Part shown: piece after piece, positions 1-8,372 of the stretch
Layout: the number at the start of each line of letters is the position of its first letter
Numbering within the stretch: position 1 is the first letter of the stretch
Assembly (NCBI RefSeq): GCF_035593265.1
Contig: NZ_CP141614.1
Coordinates: 496,001 to 560,000 of the forward strand
From: Limnochorda sp. LNt
GTDB taxonomy: Bacteria > Bacillota > Limnochordia > Limnochordales > Geochordaceae
DNA: 64,000 bases
Direction: 5' to 3'
Program-made: the position numbers and the translations under genes
Notes under the pieces: model-generated
What the model was told of the DNA's origin: nothing
Databases searched by the model: none
What the model saw: only the letters and a program-made list of their open reading frames with translations

Positions 1-61
1 TACCCGCACCCGGCCCCCGCGTCCGTCGAGATGTCGGCTCATTACCTAACCGTAATATATC

Positions 62-84
62 GTAGCAATCGTATTTATTGCTAC
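62..84. promoter_or_regulatory. Inverted repeat, probable operator of the 0.1-9.9 kb cluster
   Basis: Perfect 8-bp arms GTAGCAAT (62-69) and ATTGCTAC (77-84) flank a 7-nt spacer in the only AT-rich stretch of the first kilobase, 55 nt before the first start codon. The size and position fit a dimeric repressor or activator site. I could not assign -35 and -10 boxes with confidence. No regulator gene lies in the cluster, so it may sit to the left of the window. Confidence 0.55.
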
Positions 85-139
85 ACCAATGTGCAACCGG
101 TAAGATCGGGCCAAGCCTGACGACCGACCAGGGGAAGGA

Positions 140-1204
140 ATGGGCTTGGACGAGCGCGCAGCTCCCATCGAGACGGCCTCCGCCTCGGCGGCCACGCGGC
201 GGCCAGGCGACGCCGGACGTGCCCTGCGGATGGCGGCGCCGGGGGTGCTGGCGACCGCTATCCTGACAGCGATTGCGACGCTGGTCGGGACGCACCTGCC
301 GGGCCTGGGGGCGGCAGCGACGGGCTTGCTGCTGGGCCTCGTCGTCTCCCACGTCGTCTCCGTGCCGGACGCCCTTCGCCCTGGGGTCGCCTTCTGCTCC
401 ACCGGCCTGCTCCGCACGGCGGTCGTGTTGCTGGGCACGGGCGTCAGCTTCGGGCAGGTCATCCGCATGAGCGGCGGCGCCCTGCTCATCATCGCCACGA
501 CCTTGGTCATCGGGATGGCCTCGACCGTCCTGGTCGGCAGGGCACTCGGCCTGCCGTTGCGCCTCACCACCCTGGTCGGCATCGGCACCGCCATCTGCGG
601 CGCCAGCGCCATCGCGGCCGCAGCCCCCGTCCTGAGGGCGACTAAGGAGGAGACCGCATACGCCCTCGCTACCATCTTCACGTTCAACCTGCTGGCGCTC
701 CTCGTCTATCCGCCAACGGGCCATCTCCTGGGGCTGAGCAGCGCCGCCTTTGGCACGTGGGCCGGCACCGCCATCCACGACACCTCGTCGGTGCTGGCCG
801 CCGGGTATGCGTTCGACCAGCAAGCCGGGATCCAGGCTACGGTCGTCAAGCTGACCCGCACCATGTTCCTCGTGCCCGTGGTGGTGGGGCTGGCATTGGT
901 GCAGGGGCTACGGAGCCGGCAGGAGCGGGCGGAGCTGCGGATCGGGCGGCTGGTGCCGCCGTTCGTCTGGGGGTTCGCGCTGATGGCGGCGGTCAACGGG
1001 CTGGGTCTCGTCCCGGCCCCGGTGAGCGGTGCGCTCAACCAGGTCGCGGGAGTCTTCATCGTGGCCGCCCTGTCGGCCATCGGACTCCAGACGCGTCTCG
1101 ACACGCTAAGACGCTTGGGATCCATGTCCTTCGCCCTGGGCATGGTGGCCTCCGTGGCGGTGGCGCTGGCCAGCCTGGCCTGGATCCGGTGGCTCGGACT
1201 TTGA
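140..1204 (+). CDS. YeiH/UPF0324 family transporter, putative sulfate/sulfite exporter
   Basis: A 354-residue, very hydrophobic protein with about ten membrane segments after a charged N-terminus of about 30 residues. The family signature GTAICGASAIAA lies near residues 148-160 and HDTSSVLAAGYAFD near residue 213; both are typical of PF03601 (COG2855). Some members (SuyZ type) are thought to export sulfate or sulfite released during sulfonate breakdown; the substrate here is not shown by the sequence. The ATG at 140 has GGGGAAGGA 5 nt upstream. It is the first gene of a run in one direction reaching the TctB gene, and its presence is one reason to suspect sulfonate metabolism. Confidence 0.85.
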   Translation: MGLDERAAPIETASASAATRRPGDAGRALRMAAPGVLATAILTAIATLVGTHLPGLGAAATGLLLGLVVSHVVSVPDALRPGVAFCSTGLLRTAVVLLGTGVSFGQVIRMSGGALLIIATTLVIGMASTVLVGRALGLPLRLTTLVGIGTAICGASAIAAAAPVLRATKEETAYALATIFTFNLLALLVYPPTGHLLGLSSAAFGTWAGTAIHDTSSVLAAGYAFDQQAGIQATVVKLTRTMFLVPVVVGLALVQGLRSRQERAELRIGRLVPPFVWGFALMAAVNGLGLVPAPVSGALNQVAGVFIVAALSAIGLQTRLDTLRRLGSMSFALGMVASVAVALASLAWIRWLGL

Positions 1205-1245
1205 GGGGATGGGAGCCAGCCATCCCTCGAGAGGAGCATCGAGTC

Positions 1246-1917
1246 GTGACCGAACACCAGTGGCTGGATCTCTCCCATGCGTTCGAGGAGGGCATGCCGA
1301 TACCCGACTGGCCGGGCGAGCAGCAGCACCACTTCGAGCTCGTCAGCTACCGGGTAAGGGTCAACAGCGGGCTTCAACAGGTCCTCCGGATGAACCTGCA
1401 CTGTGGCACCCACGTCGACGCCCCCAACCACTACGCCGACGGCCGGGCGGGCATCGACGGGGTGGACTACCGGTCGCTCATGGGCGAGTGCGTGGTCATC
1501 GACGTCGAGAAGGAGGCCCTCGGCGTCGTGACGGCGGAGGATCTCCGACCCCATGAGCGGCTCTTGCGCAGCGTCCCGATGGCGATCCTGAGCACGGGAT
1601 GGGAGCGGATGTGGCGCACCCCCGAGTACGGGTCACGCTACCCCTTCCTGGCCGAGGACGCAGGCAAGCTCTTGCTGGATGCAGGCATCAAGGTGGTCGG
1701 GCTCGATACGCCGGGGCCGGACGCTCCCATCCGCAGCCCGTTCCGCAAAGGGGATCCCCTGCACCAGATGCTCCTGGGACGGGACGTGCTGATCATCGAG
1801 AACCTGACCAACCTGCGGCCGCTGGTTGGCAAGCGTGTGTACCTGCAGGCAGTGCCCATCAACATCCGGGGAGCGACGGGGTCTCCGGCGAGGGTGCTGG
1901 CCCGGCTGCTCGAGTAG
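1246..1917 (+). CDS. Cyclase family protein (kynurenine-formamidase fold metal hydrolase)
   Basis: A 223-residue protein of the PF04199 cyclase family, whose members hydrolyse formamides, cyclic amides or lactone-like bonds using a metal. The metal-site signature HCGTHVDAPNHY is at about residues 52-63, and a C-terminal ENLTNLRPLVGKR segment is typical of the family. The frame stays open far upstream into the transporter gene, but the GTG at 1246 has GAGAGGAG 8 nt upstream and gives the usual family length. The real substrate is unknown. With the neighbouring aspartoacylase-like enzyme it suggests that the imported compound carries an amide or ester group that must be cleaved, which is inference. 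Confidence 0.85.
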   Translation: MTEHQWLDLSHAFEEGMPIPDWPGEQQHHFELVSYRVRVNSGLQQVLRMNLHCGTHVDAPNHYADGRAGIDGVDYRSLMGECVVIDVEKEALGVVTAEDLRPHERLLRSVPMAILSTGWERMWRTPEYGSRYPFLAEDAGKLLLDAGIKVVGLDTPGPDAPIRSPFRKGDPLHQMLLGRDVLIIENLTNLRPLVGKRVYLQAVPINIRGATGSPARVLARLLE

Positions 1918-1935
1918 GGACGGGAGCGGAGCGGC

Positions 1936-3087
1936 GTGGAGCGTCTGACGGCCTACCGCAATGCGGACGGAAGCGTGGGCATCCGTCGCCACGTGCTGGT
2001 GCTGGCGCTGAGTGCTTTTTGTTCCACCACCGCCCGGCTCATCGGCGAGATGGTCGCCGGCACCACCGTGCTCACTCACCCCCACGGGCGAAACGAGGTC
2101 GGCATCAATCGCCATCGCCTGCAGCGAACCCTGACGGGCATCGTCTCCAACGGCAACGTCCACTCGGTGCTGGTGGTGGGATACGAACGCGAGGGGACCG
2201 AGCGCTTCGTCGAGAGCCTGAGACAGGCCACCCGCAAGCGGGTGGAGTCGGTGGTGCTGCTCGACTGCGGCGGGAGCTGGGCAGCCGCTCTCGATGGCGC
2301 CCGAAGGGCCTCCGACCTGGTCCTCGAGGCCAGCGACAGCGAGCGAAGCGAAGTGGAGTGGAGCGGGCTCAAGATCGGGGTCAAGTGCGGCGGCAGCGAC
2401 GGCTCGTCCGTGGTGGCGGCCAATCCCGTGCTGGGTCGGTGCACGGACTGGCTGGTGGAGAGGGGCGCGACGGTCGTCTTCTCCGAGACCACCGAGATCA
2501 TCGGCGCCGAGCACCTGCTGGCCAGGCGTGCCGTGACCCCCGAGGTCGGCAAGCGGATCGTCGAGGCCGCCCGCCACAACCTCGCCTCGGCGCGCGAGGC
2601 GGGGGTGGACCTGCTGGGCACCAACCCGGTGCCCGACAACATCGCGGGGGGCATCACCACCATCGAGGAGAAGGCGCTGGGGGCCATCCGCAAGACCGGC
2701 ACGGGCCCCATCCACGGGGTCGTGGAGTACGGAGAGCCGCCGGATGGGCCGGGCCTCTACTTCATGGACTCGCCCTCGGGCGCGCACGAGGTGATGAGCG
2801 GCCTGGCGGCGGCTGGGTGCCACGCCGTGCTCTTCGCGACCGGTACCTGCAACCCGGTCGGCAACCTCCTGATGCCCGTCGTCAAGGTCTGCGGCAACCG
2901 GGAGTGGGTGAGGCGCATGGCCGACCACGTGGACGTGGACGTCAGCGACGTGGTCGAGGAGGGCATGTCCGTGGAGGCCGCGGCGGCGCGGGTGATGGAG
3001 AGGCTCGAGCGGGTCGTCCGGGGCGCCCTGACGCGCAGCGAGATCTGCCGCCACGTCGAGTTCTCGGTGGTCCCGACGGGGTTGTGA
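1936..3087 (+). CDS. UxaA family lyase/dehydratase, large subunit
   Basis: A 383-residue protein of the altronate/galactarate dehydratase C-terminal family (GD_AH_C). Family features include GIRRHVLVLALSAFCS near the N-terminus, LTHPHGRNEVGIN around residue 50, GLKIGVKCGGSDGSS around residue 150 and DSPSGAHEVMSGLAAAGC around residue 280. In one-chain members this domain follows a SAF domain; here SAF is encoded separately at 4107-4382. Split members include SuyB of (R)-sulfolactate sulfo-lyase as well as sugar-acid dehydratases, and sequence reading alone cannot separate them. GTG start at 1936, 18 nt after the previous stop. Confidence 0.85.
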   Translation: MERLTAYRNADGSVGIRRHVLVLALSAFCSTTARLIGEMVAGTTVLTHPHGRNEVGINRHRLQRTLTGIVSNGNVHSVLVVGYEREGTERFVESLRQATRKRVESVVLLDCGGSWAAALDGARRASDLVLEASDSERSEVEWSGLKIGVKCGGSDGSSVVAANPVLGRCTDWLVERGATVVFSETTEIIGAEHLLARRAVTPEVGKRIVEAARHNLASAREAGVDLLGTNPVPDNIAGGITTIEEKALGAIRKTGTGPIHGVVEYGEPPDGPGLYFMDSPSGAHEVMSGLAAAGCHAVLFATGTCNPVGNLLMPVVKVCGNREWVRRMADHVDVDVSDVVEEGMSVEAAAARVMERLERVVRGALTRSEICRHVEFSVVPTGL

Positions 3088-3095
3088 GGTGACGC

Positions 3096-4085
3096 ATGAG
3101 AGCGGTCGTCCTCGAGGCGGCGGAGCGACCCGTGCGCGTGCGGGACTGGCCCGAGCCCCAAGTCCGGCCGGGGGAGCGTCTCGTGCGGATCAAGGCGTGC
3201 GGCCTGTGCGGGACCGACGTCAAGCTGCGCGCCGGCAAGGTGCCGGGCGTCCGTCTGCCGCTGGTGCTGGGCCACGAGCCCGCCGGGGTGGACGTCGAGA
3301 CCGGCCGGCCGGTGGTGATCTACCCCCACCTCTCATGCGGGCGGTGCGTCAACTGCGTCGAGGGCCACGAGAACATCTGCCTGGCGACGCGCGGGACCCT
3401 GGGGATCACCGCCCATGGGGCCCTGACCGAGCTGGTGAGCGTCCCGGCCGGGAGCCTCATCGAGCTTCCGGAAGCCCTGGACTTCGAGCACGGGGCGCTC
3501 GCCGGAGGGGTCGTGGCGGTCAGCCTCTGCGCCCTGAGGAAGATGGGCCCCGTGCTGGACCGCTGGGTCATCGTAGCCGGCCTGGGAGGGCTGGGACTCG
3601 TCGGCATTCAGCTGCTGGTCGCGGCCGGGGCCCGGGTCATCGCGTCGAGCCGCAGCGAGGAGAAGCGCCGGCTCGCGCTGGAGCTGGGCGCGGCCGCGGC
3701 GGTCGACACCGGCGGCTCCTACGAGGAGGAGGTGCGGGCAATCACCGGCGGGGTCGGAGCCAGCGGAGCGGTCGACTTCACCGGAGCGGGCGAGCACGTC
3801 GGGCGGTTGATACGGTGCGTGAGGCGAGGCGGACGGGTGGTCCTCGTGGGGTACACCTCCGGGACGCTGTCGCTGCCTTACGCGGAGGTGGTGATGAACG
3901 GCGTCGACGTCATGGGCTCCCGGTCGTACACCCGAGAGGACGTCAGGACCGCCCTGGGGCTGATGGAGCGCAAGAAGGTCGACCTCCTGGTCGACCGGCG
4001 CGTCAGCCTGGAGCAGGTGGACGAGGCCCTGGACCAGATCGCGTCGGGCACGGTGACCGGACGCGTCGTGGCCGTCCTGCCGTAG
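3096..4085 (+). CDS. Zinc-dependent medium-chain alcohol dehydrogenase
   Basis: A 329-residue MDR-superfamily oxidoreductase. The catalytic zinc ligands are in CGLCGTDVKL and GHEPAG. The structural zinc lobe shows four cysteines within SCGRCVNCVEGHENIC at about residues 72-87. The NAD(P) fold is marked by GLGGLGLVGIQLL at about residue 165. It probably oxidises a secondary or primary alcohol of the cluster substrate to a carbonyl. It starts 8 nt after the UxaA large-subunit stop and separates that gene from its SAF partner. In sulfonate pathways a dehydrogenase of this type could act on a hydroxy-sulfonate, but that is a guess. Confidence 0.88.
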   Translation: MRAVVLEAAERPVRVRDWPEPQVRPGERLVRIKACGLCGTDVKLRAGKVPGVRLPLVLGHEPAGVDVETGRPVVIYPHLSCGRCVNCVEGHENICLATRGTLGITAHGALTELVSVPAGSLIELPEALDFEHGALAGGVVAVSLCALRKMGPVLDRWVIVAGLGGLGLVGIQLLVAAGARVIASSRSEEKRRLALELGAAAAVDTGGSYEEEVRAITGGVGASGAVDFTGAGEHVGRLIRCVRRGGRVVLVGYTSGTLSLPYAEVVMNGVDVMGSRSYTREDVRTALGLMERKKVDLLVDRRVSLEQVDEALDQIASGTVTGRVVAVLP

Positions 4086-4106
4086 CCGGGAAGGGGGGGC
4101 GCGGCG

Positions 4107-4382
4107 ATGGCGTCGAGAAGGTGCGTCGTACTGGATGCGGCCGATGACGTGGCCGTGCTGCTCGAGGCGGCCGAGCGGGGGGACCGGATCGCGGCCGACG
4201 GTCGAGAGGTGCTCCTGCTCGAGGCCATCCCCAGGTTCCACAAGGTGGCCCTGCGCCGCATCGAGACGGGGGAGGTCGTCCACAAGACGGGAGAGGTCAT
4301 CGGCGTGGCCATCCGTGCCATCGAGCCGGGCGAGCACGTCCACGTCCACAACCTGCGGTCCACCGTGGCACCGTCGACGTGA
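4107..4382 (+). CDS. UxaA family lyase, small (SAF domain) subunit
   Basis: A 91-residue SAF-domain protein with the typical run of PRFHKVALRRIETGE, then TGEVIGVAIRAIEPGEHV and the HVHN end motif. Proteins of this size pair with the GD_AH_C large subunit to form a metal-dependent lyase or dehydratase; SuyA of sulfolactate sulfo-lyase and split altronate dehydratases are examples. The partner is at 1936-3087, with a dehydrogenase gene between them. ATG at 4107 with GGAAGGGGGG about 9 nt upstream. Confidence 0.85.
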   Translation: MASRRCVVLDAADDVAVLLEAAERGDRIAADGREVLLLEAIPRFHKVALRRIETGEVVHKTGEVIGVAIRAIEPGEHVHVHNLRSTVAPST

Positions 4383-4419
4383 GGCGGCGAGCGCACCGCG
4401 AGGAGAGGAGTGGGCCAAC

Positions 4420-4614
4420 GTGCCGACCATCATCGTCTACCTCCGGGAGGGCCGCACGGAGGACCAGAAGCGGGAGTTCGTCCGGTCCGTCACGGAGGCC
4501 TGCCGGCAGATCTTCGGCTCCCCTCCCGACAGCGTCAACATCGTCATCCAGGACGTCCCTGCGACCAATCTCGGCAAAGCCGGCAGGTTGCGGTCGGAGG
4601 GCAGCGCGTCATGA
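4420..4614 (+). CDS. 4-oxalocrotonate tautomerase family protein
   Basis: A 64-residue protein. After removal of the start residue it begins PTIIVYLREGR, so the N-terminal proline that acts as catalytic base in this superfamily is present. A basic residue follows at the normal position. 4-OT enzymes interconvert enol and keto forms of 2-oxo acids or dehalogenate small acids; here the likely role is to tautomerise the enol product of the lyase or dehydrogenase, which is inference. The GTG at 4420 is chosen because it exposes the proline and has GAGAGGAG 9 nt before it. The stop overlaps the next start as ATGA. Confidence 0.85.
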   Translation: MPTIIVYLREGRTEDQKREFVRSVTEACRQIFGSPPDSVNIVIQDVPATNLGKAGRLRSEGSAS

Positions 4615-5648
4615 AGACACCGGAGCCGTCGACCGCTCCCTTGTGGTCCGGGTCTCCGGCGGGACGACACTTCGCCGAGGTGCCCGTGACGGGGCTGCTG
4701 TCCGGGCAGCGGCTCGGCCTGCCCCTTCACTGGGTCAGGGGCCTGGAGGACGGGCCGGTGCTGGGCGTGCTGGCGGGGATCCACGGGGACGAGTCCTTTC
4801 CGCCCCTCGCGCTCAAGGCCTTCCTCGACGGACTGGAGCCGGGTCGGTTGCGGGGGGTCGTGGTGGTGATGCCGGTCGCCAATCCCCTGGCGCTGGCGGC
4901 CTTCTCGCGGTTCACACCCGAGCACCACGGCAATCCCGACCTGCACACGAGCTTCCCGGGCAAGCTGGACGGCTCCCTGACCCAGATGCTGGCCGCCGCC
5001 ATCTCCCGGTATCTGCTCCAGCACGTCGATGCGCTCCTCGACATCCACTCGGGGGGAATGGGCGGGCGGCTGCAGAGCCGCACGGACTTCGACCGCGCCG
5101 CCACCGGGGCGGTCCGTGACGAGAGCCTGCGGCTGTGTCGGGCCTTCGGCCTGCCCTTCATCCACGCAAACGACCTGCGCGGATCCGCGGTCGGGTACGT
5201 GACGTCCCTGGGGCGGCCGGCCATCGGGGTGGAGGTGGGCGGCGCCTACCTGGGCCGGTCCGCGACGGGGACGTACACGAGGCGCCTCGTCGAGGGGTTG
5301 GAGGGGGTCCTGCGGGCCCTGGGGATGGTGGCCGGCGGGACGGAGCCGCCCTTTCCCCGGCAGCTGCTCTTTGGCCTGGAGGCCCGGGTCGAAGTCAACC
5401 CGACCACCGGGGGTCTCCTGATCTCGTCCTTCGAGGAGCCGCAGGACATCGGGCGGCGCATCGAGGCAGGCACGCTCCTGGGGGAGGTGCTCGATCCCCG
5501 GACGCTGGACGTGACCCAGCGGCTATTGGCCCCGGTGGACGGCTACCTCTTCTTCAGCCGCTACTCCGGGGCCGTCGAGGCCGGGTCCAAGGGCTTCGCC
5601 ATCGCCGACGAGGCGAACGCTCGCTGGCTGGAGGCGAGCGGACCTTGA
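4611..5648 (+). CDS. Succinylglutamate desuccinylase/aspartoacylase family (M14-like) hydrolase
   Basis: A 345-residue zinc carboxypeptidase-fold deacylase. Zinc ligands are visible in GIHGDESFPPL (about residue 60) and DIHSGG (about residue 144). GVEVGGAYLG around residue 205 carries the catalytic glutamate. The C-terminal 90 residues form the beta barrel seen in AspA/AstE relatives. The family removes N-acyl groups from amino acids, but many members have unknown substrates. ATG at 4611 overlaps the tautomerase stop, and GGAGG lies 10 nt upstream, so translation is coupled. Confidence 0.82.
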   Translation: MKTPEPSTAPLWSGSPAGRHFAEVPVTGLLSGQRLGLPLHWVRGLEDGPVLGVLAGIHGDESFPPLALKAFLDGLEPGRLRGVVVVMPVANPLALAAFSRFTPEHHGNPDLHTSFPGKLDGSLTQMLAAAISRYLLQHVDALLDIHSGGMGGRLQSRTDFDRAATGAVRDESLRLCRAFGLPFIHANDLRGSAVGYVTSLGRPAIGVEVGGAYLGRSATGTYTRRLVEGLEGVLRALGMVAGGTEPPFPRQLLFGLEARVEVNPTTGGLLISSFEEPQDIGRRIEAGTLLGEVLDPRTLDVTQRLLAPVDGYLFFSRYSGAVEAGSKGFAIADEANARWLEASGP

Positions 5649-6718
5649 TCCGATCCGCCTCCTGGCTGCGGTCGGCCATACGGGCCACGGCGATGGCGGC
5701 CGGCGTCGGGCCGGGCGCGGCGGAGGCCATGGCCGACGTGATGACGGAGGCGCACCTGCGGGGGGTCGAGACACACGGGATCCGCCGCCTGGGGCCCTAC
5801 GTCCGCCGGGTGCGGGCCGGCGGGGTGGATCCGGGTGCGCGCCCCCGGGTCGAGGCCCATGGGCCCCTCCTGCTGGTGGACGGGTGCAACGGGGTGGGCC
5901 ACCTCGTCGGCACGGTGACGGCCGATGCCGTCGCGGCGGCCGCCGCCCGCCACGGCGTGGCGGTGGCGTGGGCCCGCAACAGCAACCACTTCGGCTTCGC
6001 CGGGTACTACGCCACCCGCATCGCCTCCCGTGGCCACGTCGCCCTCGTCAGCTCCAACGGGCAGGTGTGCGTGGCGCCGCCGGGCAGCGGGATGCCCGTC
6101 CTGAGCAACGATCCCCTGGCCATCGCCGCCCCGATGGGGGGCGACGGCTTCTTCGAACTGGACATGGCGCTGAGCGAGACGTCGAGGGCCCGGGTGGTCG
6201 AGGCGGCGCGCCGGGGCGAGCCGATCCCTCCGGGGTGGGCGGTCGATCGCGGGGGACGGCCCACCCGCGACCCGTCGAAGGCGCTGGCGGGAGCCCTGGC
6301 TCCCTTCGGCGGGCCCAAGGGATTCGCCCTGCTTCTGTCGGTGGAGATGCTGACGGGCGTGCTCGGGGGCGGGCGCTACGCCGATCAGGTGGTCTCCAAG
6401 GAGTCGAGTCCCGACCAAGGCGAGGGATGCGTCCACCTGATGCTGGCCATCGACGTCGCCCGGGTGATGCCGCTCGAGCACTTCCAGGAGCGCCTGCAGG
6501 ACATGATCCGTCGCTTTCGGGAGGTCCCGACCGCCGGTGGGGCACCGGCTCGCTACCCCGGCCAGCGGCGGTGGGAGCTTCGCCGCAGGCGGCTGGCCGA
6601 GGGTGTGCCCCTGGACCCAGGGGAGGTCCGGGAGCTGGAAGACCTTGCCCGTGCCCTGGGGGCCGACCTGCCGCCTCTGGATGGGGCCGGCCCCGAGAGC
6701 CAGCCCTCGACGACGTGA
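5645..6718 (+). CDS. Ldh2/malate-lactate dehydrogenase family oxidoreductase
   Basis: A 357-residue NAD(P)-dependent 2-hydroxyacid dehydrogenase of the LDH2/MDH2 family, distinct from the classic Rossmann-type lactate dehydrogenases. Family marks are THGIRRLGPYVRRVRAGG near residue 40, the catalytic-histidine segment NSNHFGFAGYY near residue 110, SNDPLAIAAP and GPKGFALLLSVEMLTG. Members oxidise malate, ureidoglycolate, sulfolactate (ComC) or sugar acids. The TTG at 5645 overlaps the upstream stop and has GGAGG 10 nt before it; an ATG at 5693 is the alternative. A second, distant family member lies at 25380-26447. Confidence 0.87.
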   Translation: MIRSASWLRSAIRATAMAAGVGPGAAEAMADVMTEAHLRGVETHGIRRLGPYVRRVRAGGVDPGARPRVEAHGPLLLVDGCNGVGHLVGTVTADAVAAAAARHGVAVAWARNSNHFGFAGYYATRIASRGHVALVSSNGQVCVAPPGSGMPVLSNDPLAIAAPMGGDGFFELDMALSETSRARVVEAARRGEPIPPGWAVDRGGRPTRDPSKALAGALAPFGGPKGFALLLSVEMLTGVLGGGRYADQVVSKESSPDQGEGCVHLMLAIDVARVMPLEHFQERLQDMIRRFREVPTAGGAPARYPGQRRWELRRRRLAEGVPLDPGEVRELEDLARALGADLPPLDGAGPESQPSTT

Positions 6719-6733
6719 GGGGGTGACGGAGCG

Positions 6734-8263
6734 ATGGAGAGTGCCATCCTGGCCGCCTTGATGGACATGTTGAGCCCGTCGATACTGGGGGCCATCGTCG
6801 CCGGGGTGGTGGCGGGGTTCTTCGTCGGCCTCCTCCCGGGGTTGCAGGCCAACCTGGGCATTGCCCTGTTGCTGCCGGTCACGTTCGGGATGGAGCCGGC
6901 TGCCGGCCTGGCCATGCTGTGCGCCCTTTACACCTCGGCCATCTACGCGGGTTCCATACCGGCCATCCTGCTCAGGACCCCGGGCACGTCCGCGTCGGCT
7001 GCGACCGCCATCGACGGGTACGAGTTGACGGAGCAGGGGCGGGCCGTCACGGCGCTCCGGACCTCCACCATGGCGTCGGTGGCGGGGGGCTTCGTGAGCG
7101 GGGTGGCCCTGCTGCTGGTGGCACCGCCGCTGTCTCTGCTGTCGCTGCGGTTCGGCCCCCCGGAGTACTTCCTGCTGGCCCTCTTCGGGCTCACGTCGGT
7201 GGCCAGCGTCTCGTCGGGGTCGCTGTTGAAGGGGCTCATCGCGGCCACCGTGGGGCTGTTGCTGGGCACCGTCGGGATGGAGACCAGCAGCGGCTTCTCG
7301 CGGTTCACCTTCCGCATTCCCGAGCTGCAGTCGGGGATCTCCTTCGTGCCCGTCATGATCGGGCTCTTCGGGCTCTCCGAGGTGCTGGCCATGTCGAGGC
7401 GCTCCGCCGAGGAGGGGCGCCAGGTGGCTCGCGTCCTGGAGCGCTGGCGCTGGATGCCGACTCGCCAGGAGGTGAGTCGCCTCAAGGGAGCCATCTTGCG
7501 GTCCTCCCTCATCGGCACGCTTACCGGGATCCTGCCCGGCGCGGGCGCCGACATCGGCTCGTGGGTGGCCTACACCGTCGGACGGCGCCTCTCCCGGCAT
7601 CCCGAGCGCTTCGGCAGGGGGTCGGAGGAGGCCGTGGCGTGCAGCGAGAGCGCCAACAACGCGGTCACCGGCGGGACATTGATCCCATTGCTCACCCTGG
7701 GCATCCCGGGAAGCGCCTCCGCGGCCGTCCTGCTGGGCGGGCTGATGATCCACGGCCTGACCCCCGGGCGTGAGCTGTTTACGCGGTACGCCGAGATGAC
7801 CTACACGGTGATGTTCGCCTTCTTGGTGGCCAACCTGGTGATGGGTGCGATGGGGATGCTGGCGGCGCGCTACCTGGTCAACGTCACCCTGCTGCCGCGC
7901 TCGGTGCTGGCCCCCGTCGTCGCCGTGCTATGTGTGGTGGGGTCGTACTCGCTGGGCAACAACCTCTTCGACGTGTGGGTCATGACCCTCTCCGGCATCG
8001 CCGGCTACTTCATGAGGGTGCACGGGTACTCGGCGGCGGCCCTGGCCCTGGGTCTGATCCTGGGGCCCATGGCCGAGCGGGGCTTCCGGCAGTCCCTGAC
8101 GCTGGCCCGGGGAGAGCTCCTGCCGTACATCCTTTCGCGACCGCTTTCCATGGTTCTCATAGGGCTCATCGTGGCTTTCCTCGTCATTCCCCTGATCCTG
8201 CACGGCAAGAAGGATGCCCCCGCGGACGTGGCCGTGCAGGGCGCACCCGGCGACACGCGATGA
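6734..8263 (+). CDS. Tripartite tricarboxylate transporter permease, TctA family
   Basis: A 509-residue integral membrane protein with about twelve membrane segments, the large permease subunit of the TTT family. GLLPGLQANLGIALLLPVTFG near residue 35 matches the conserved first TctA motif. GILPGAGADIGSWVAYTVGRR and ALVTGGTLIPLLTLGIPGS-like segments (residues 265-330) match the second half of the inverted repeat. It moves a carboxylate or a similar anion with TctB, taken from the periplasmic TctC. It sits in a complete A-C-B set, and the substrate is presumably what the upstream enzymes consume. Confidence 0.92.
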   Translation: MESAILAALMDMLSPSILGAIVAGVVAGFFVGLLPGLQANLGIALLLPVTFGMEPAAGLAMLCALYTSAIYAGSIPAILLRTPGTSASAATAIDGYELTEQGRAVTALRTSTMASVAGGFVSGVALLLVAPPLSLLSLRFGPPEYFLLALFGLTSVASVSSGSLLKGLIAATVGLLLGTVGMETSSGFSRFTFRIPELQSGISFVPVMIGLFGLSEVLAMSRRSAEEGRQVARVLERWRWMPTRQEVSRLKGAILRSSLIGTLTGILPGAGADIGSWVAYTVGRRLSRHPERFGRGSEEAVACSESANNAVTGGTLIPLLTLGIPGSASAAVLLGGLMIHGLTPGRELFTRYAEMTYTVMFAFLVANLVMGAMGMLAARYLVNVTLLPRSVLAPVVAVLCVVGSYSLGNNLFDVWVMTLSGIAGYFMRVHGYSAAALALGLILGPMAERGFRQSLTLARGELLPYILSRPLSMVLIGLIVAFLVIPLILHGKKDAPADVAVQGAPGDTR

Positions 8264-8372
8264 CCGCCCGAATGGGGCACCCGCGGGGACGGGAGAGGAG
8301 GAGATGGCTTCCGCGGAGACGGGCACGGCGCAAGAGACCGCGACACGAGGTCCGGAAGGAGGCATGGCAATC

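Noticed and set aside
757-1245. A longer version of the cyclase gene starting inside the exporter gene
   Set aside because: The extra residues are an out-of-frame reading of the YeiH-type gene; GTG 1246 has a good ribosome site and gives family length.
5561-7753. A 730-codon minus-strand open frame opposite the Ldh2 and TctA genes
   Set aside because: It is a shadow of two well-supported genes; the composition (Gln, His, Gly, Arg) is typical of antisense GC-rich frames and no family is recognisable.
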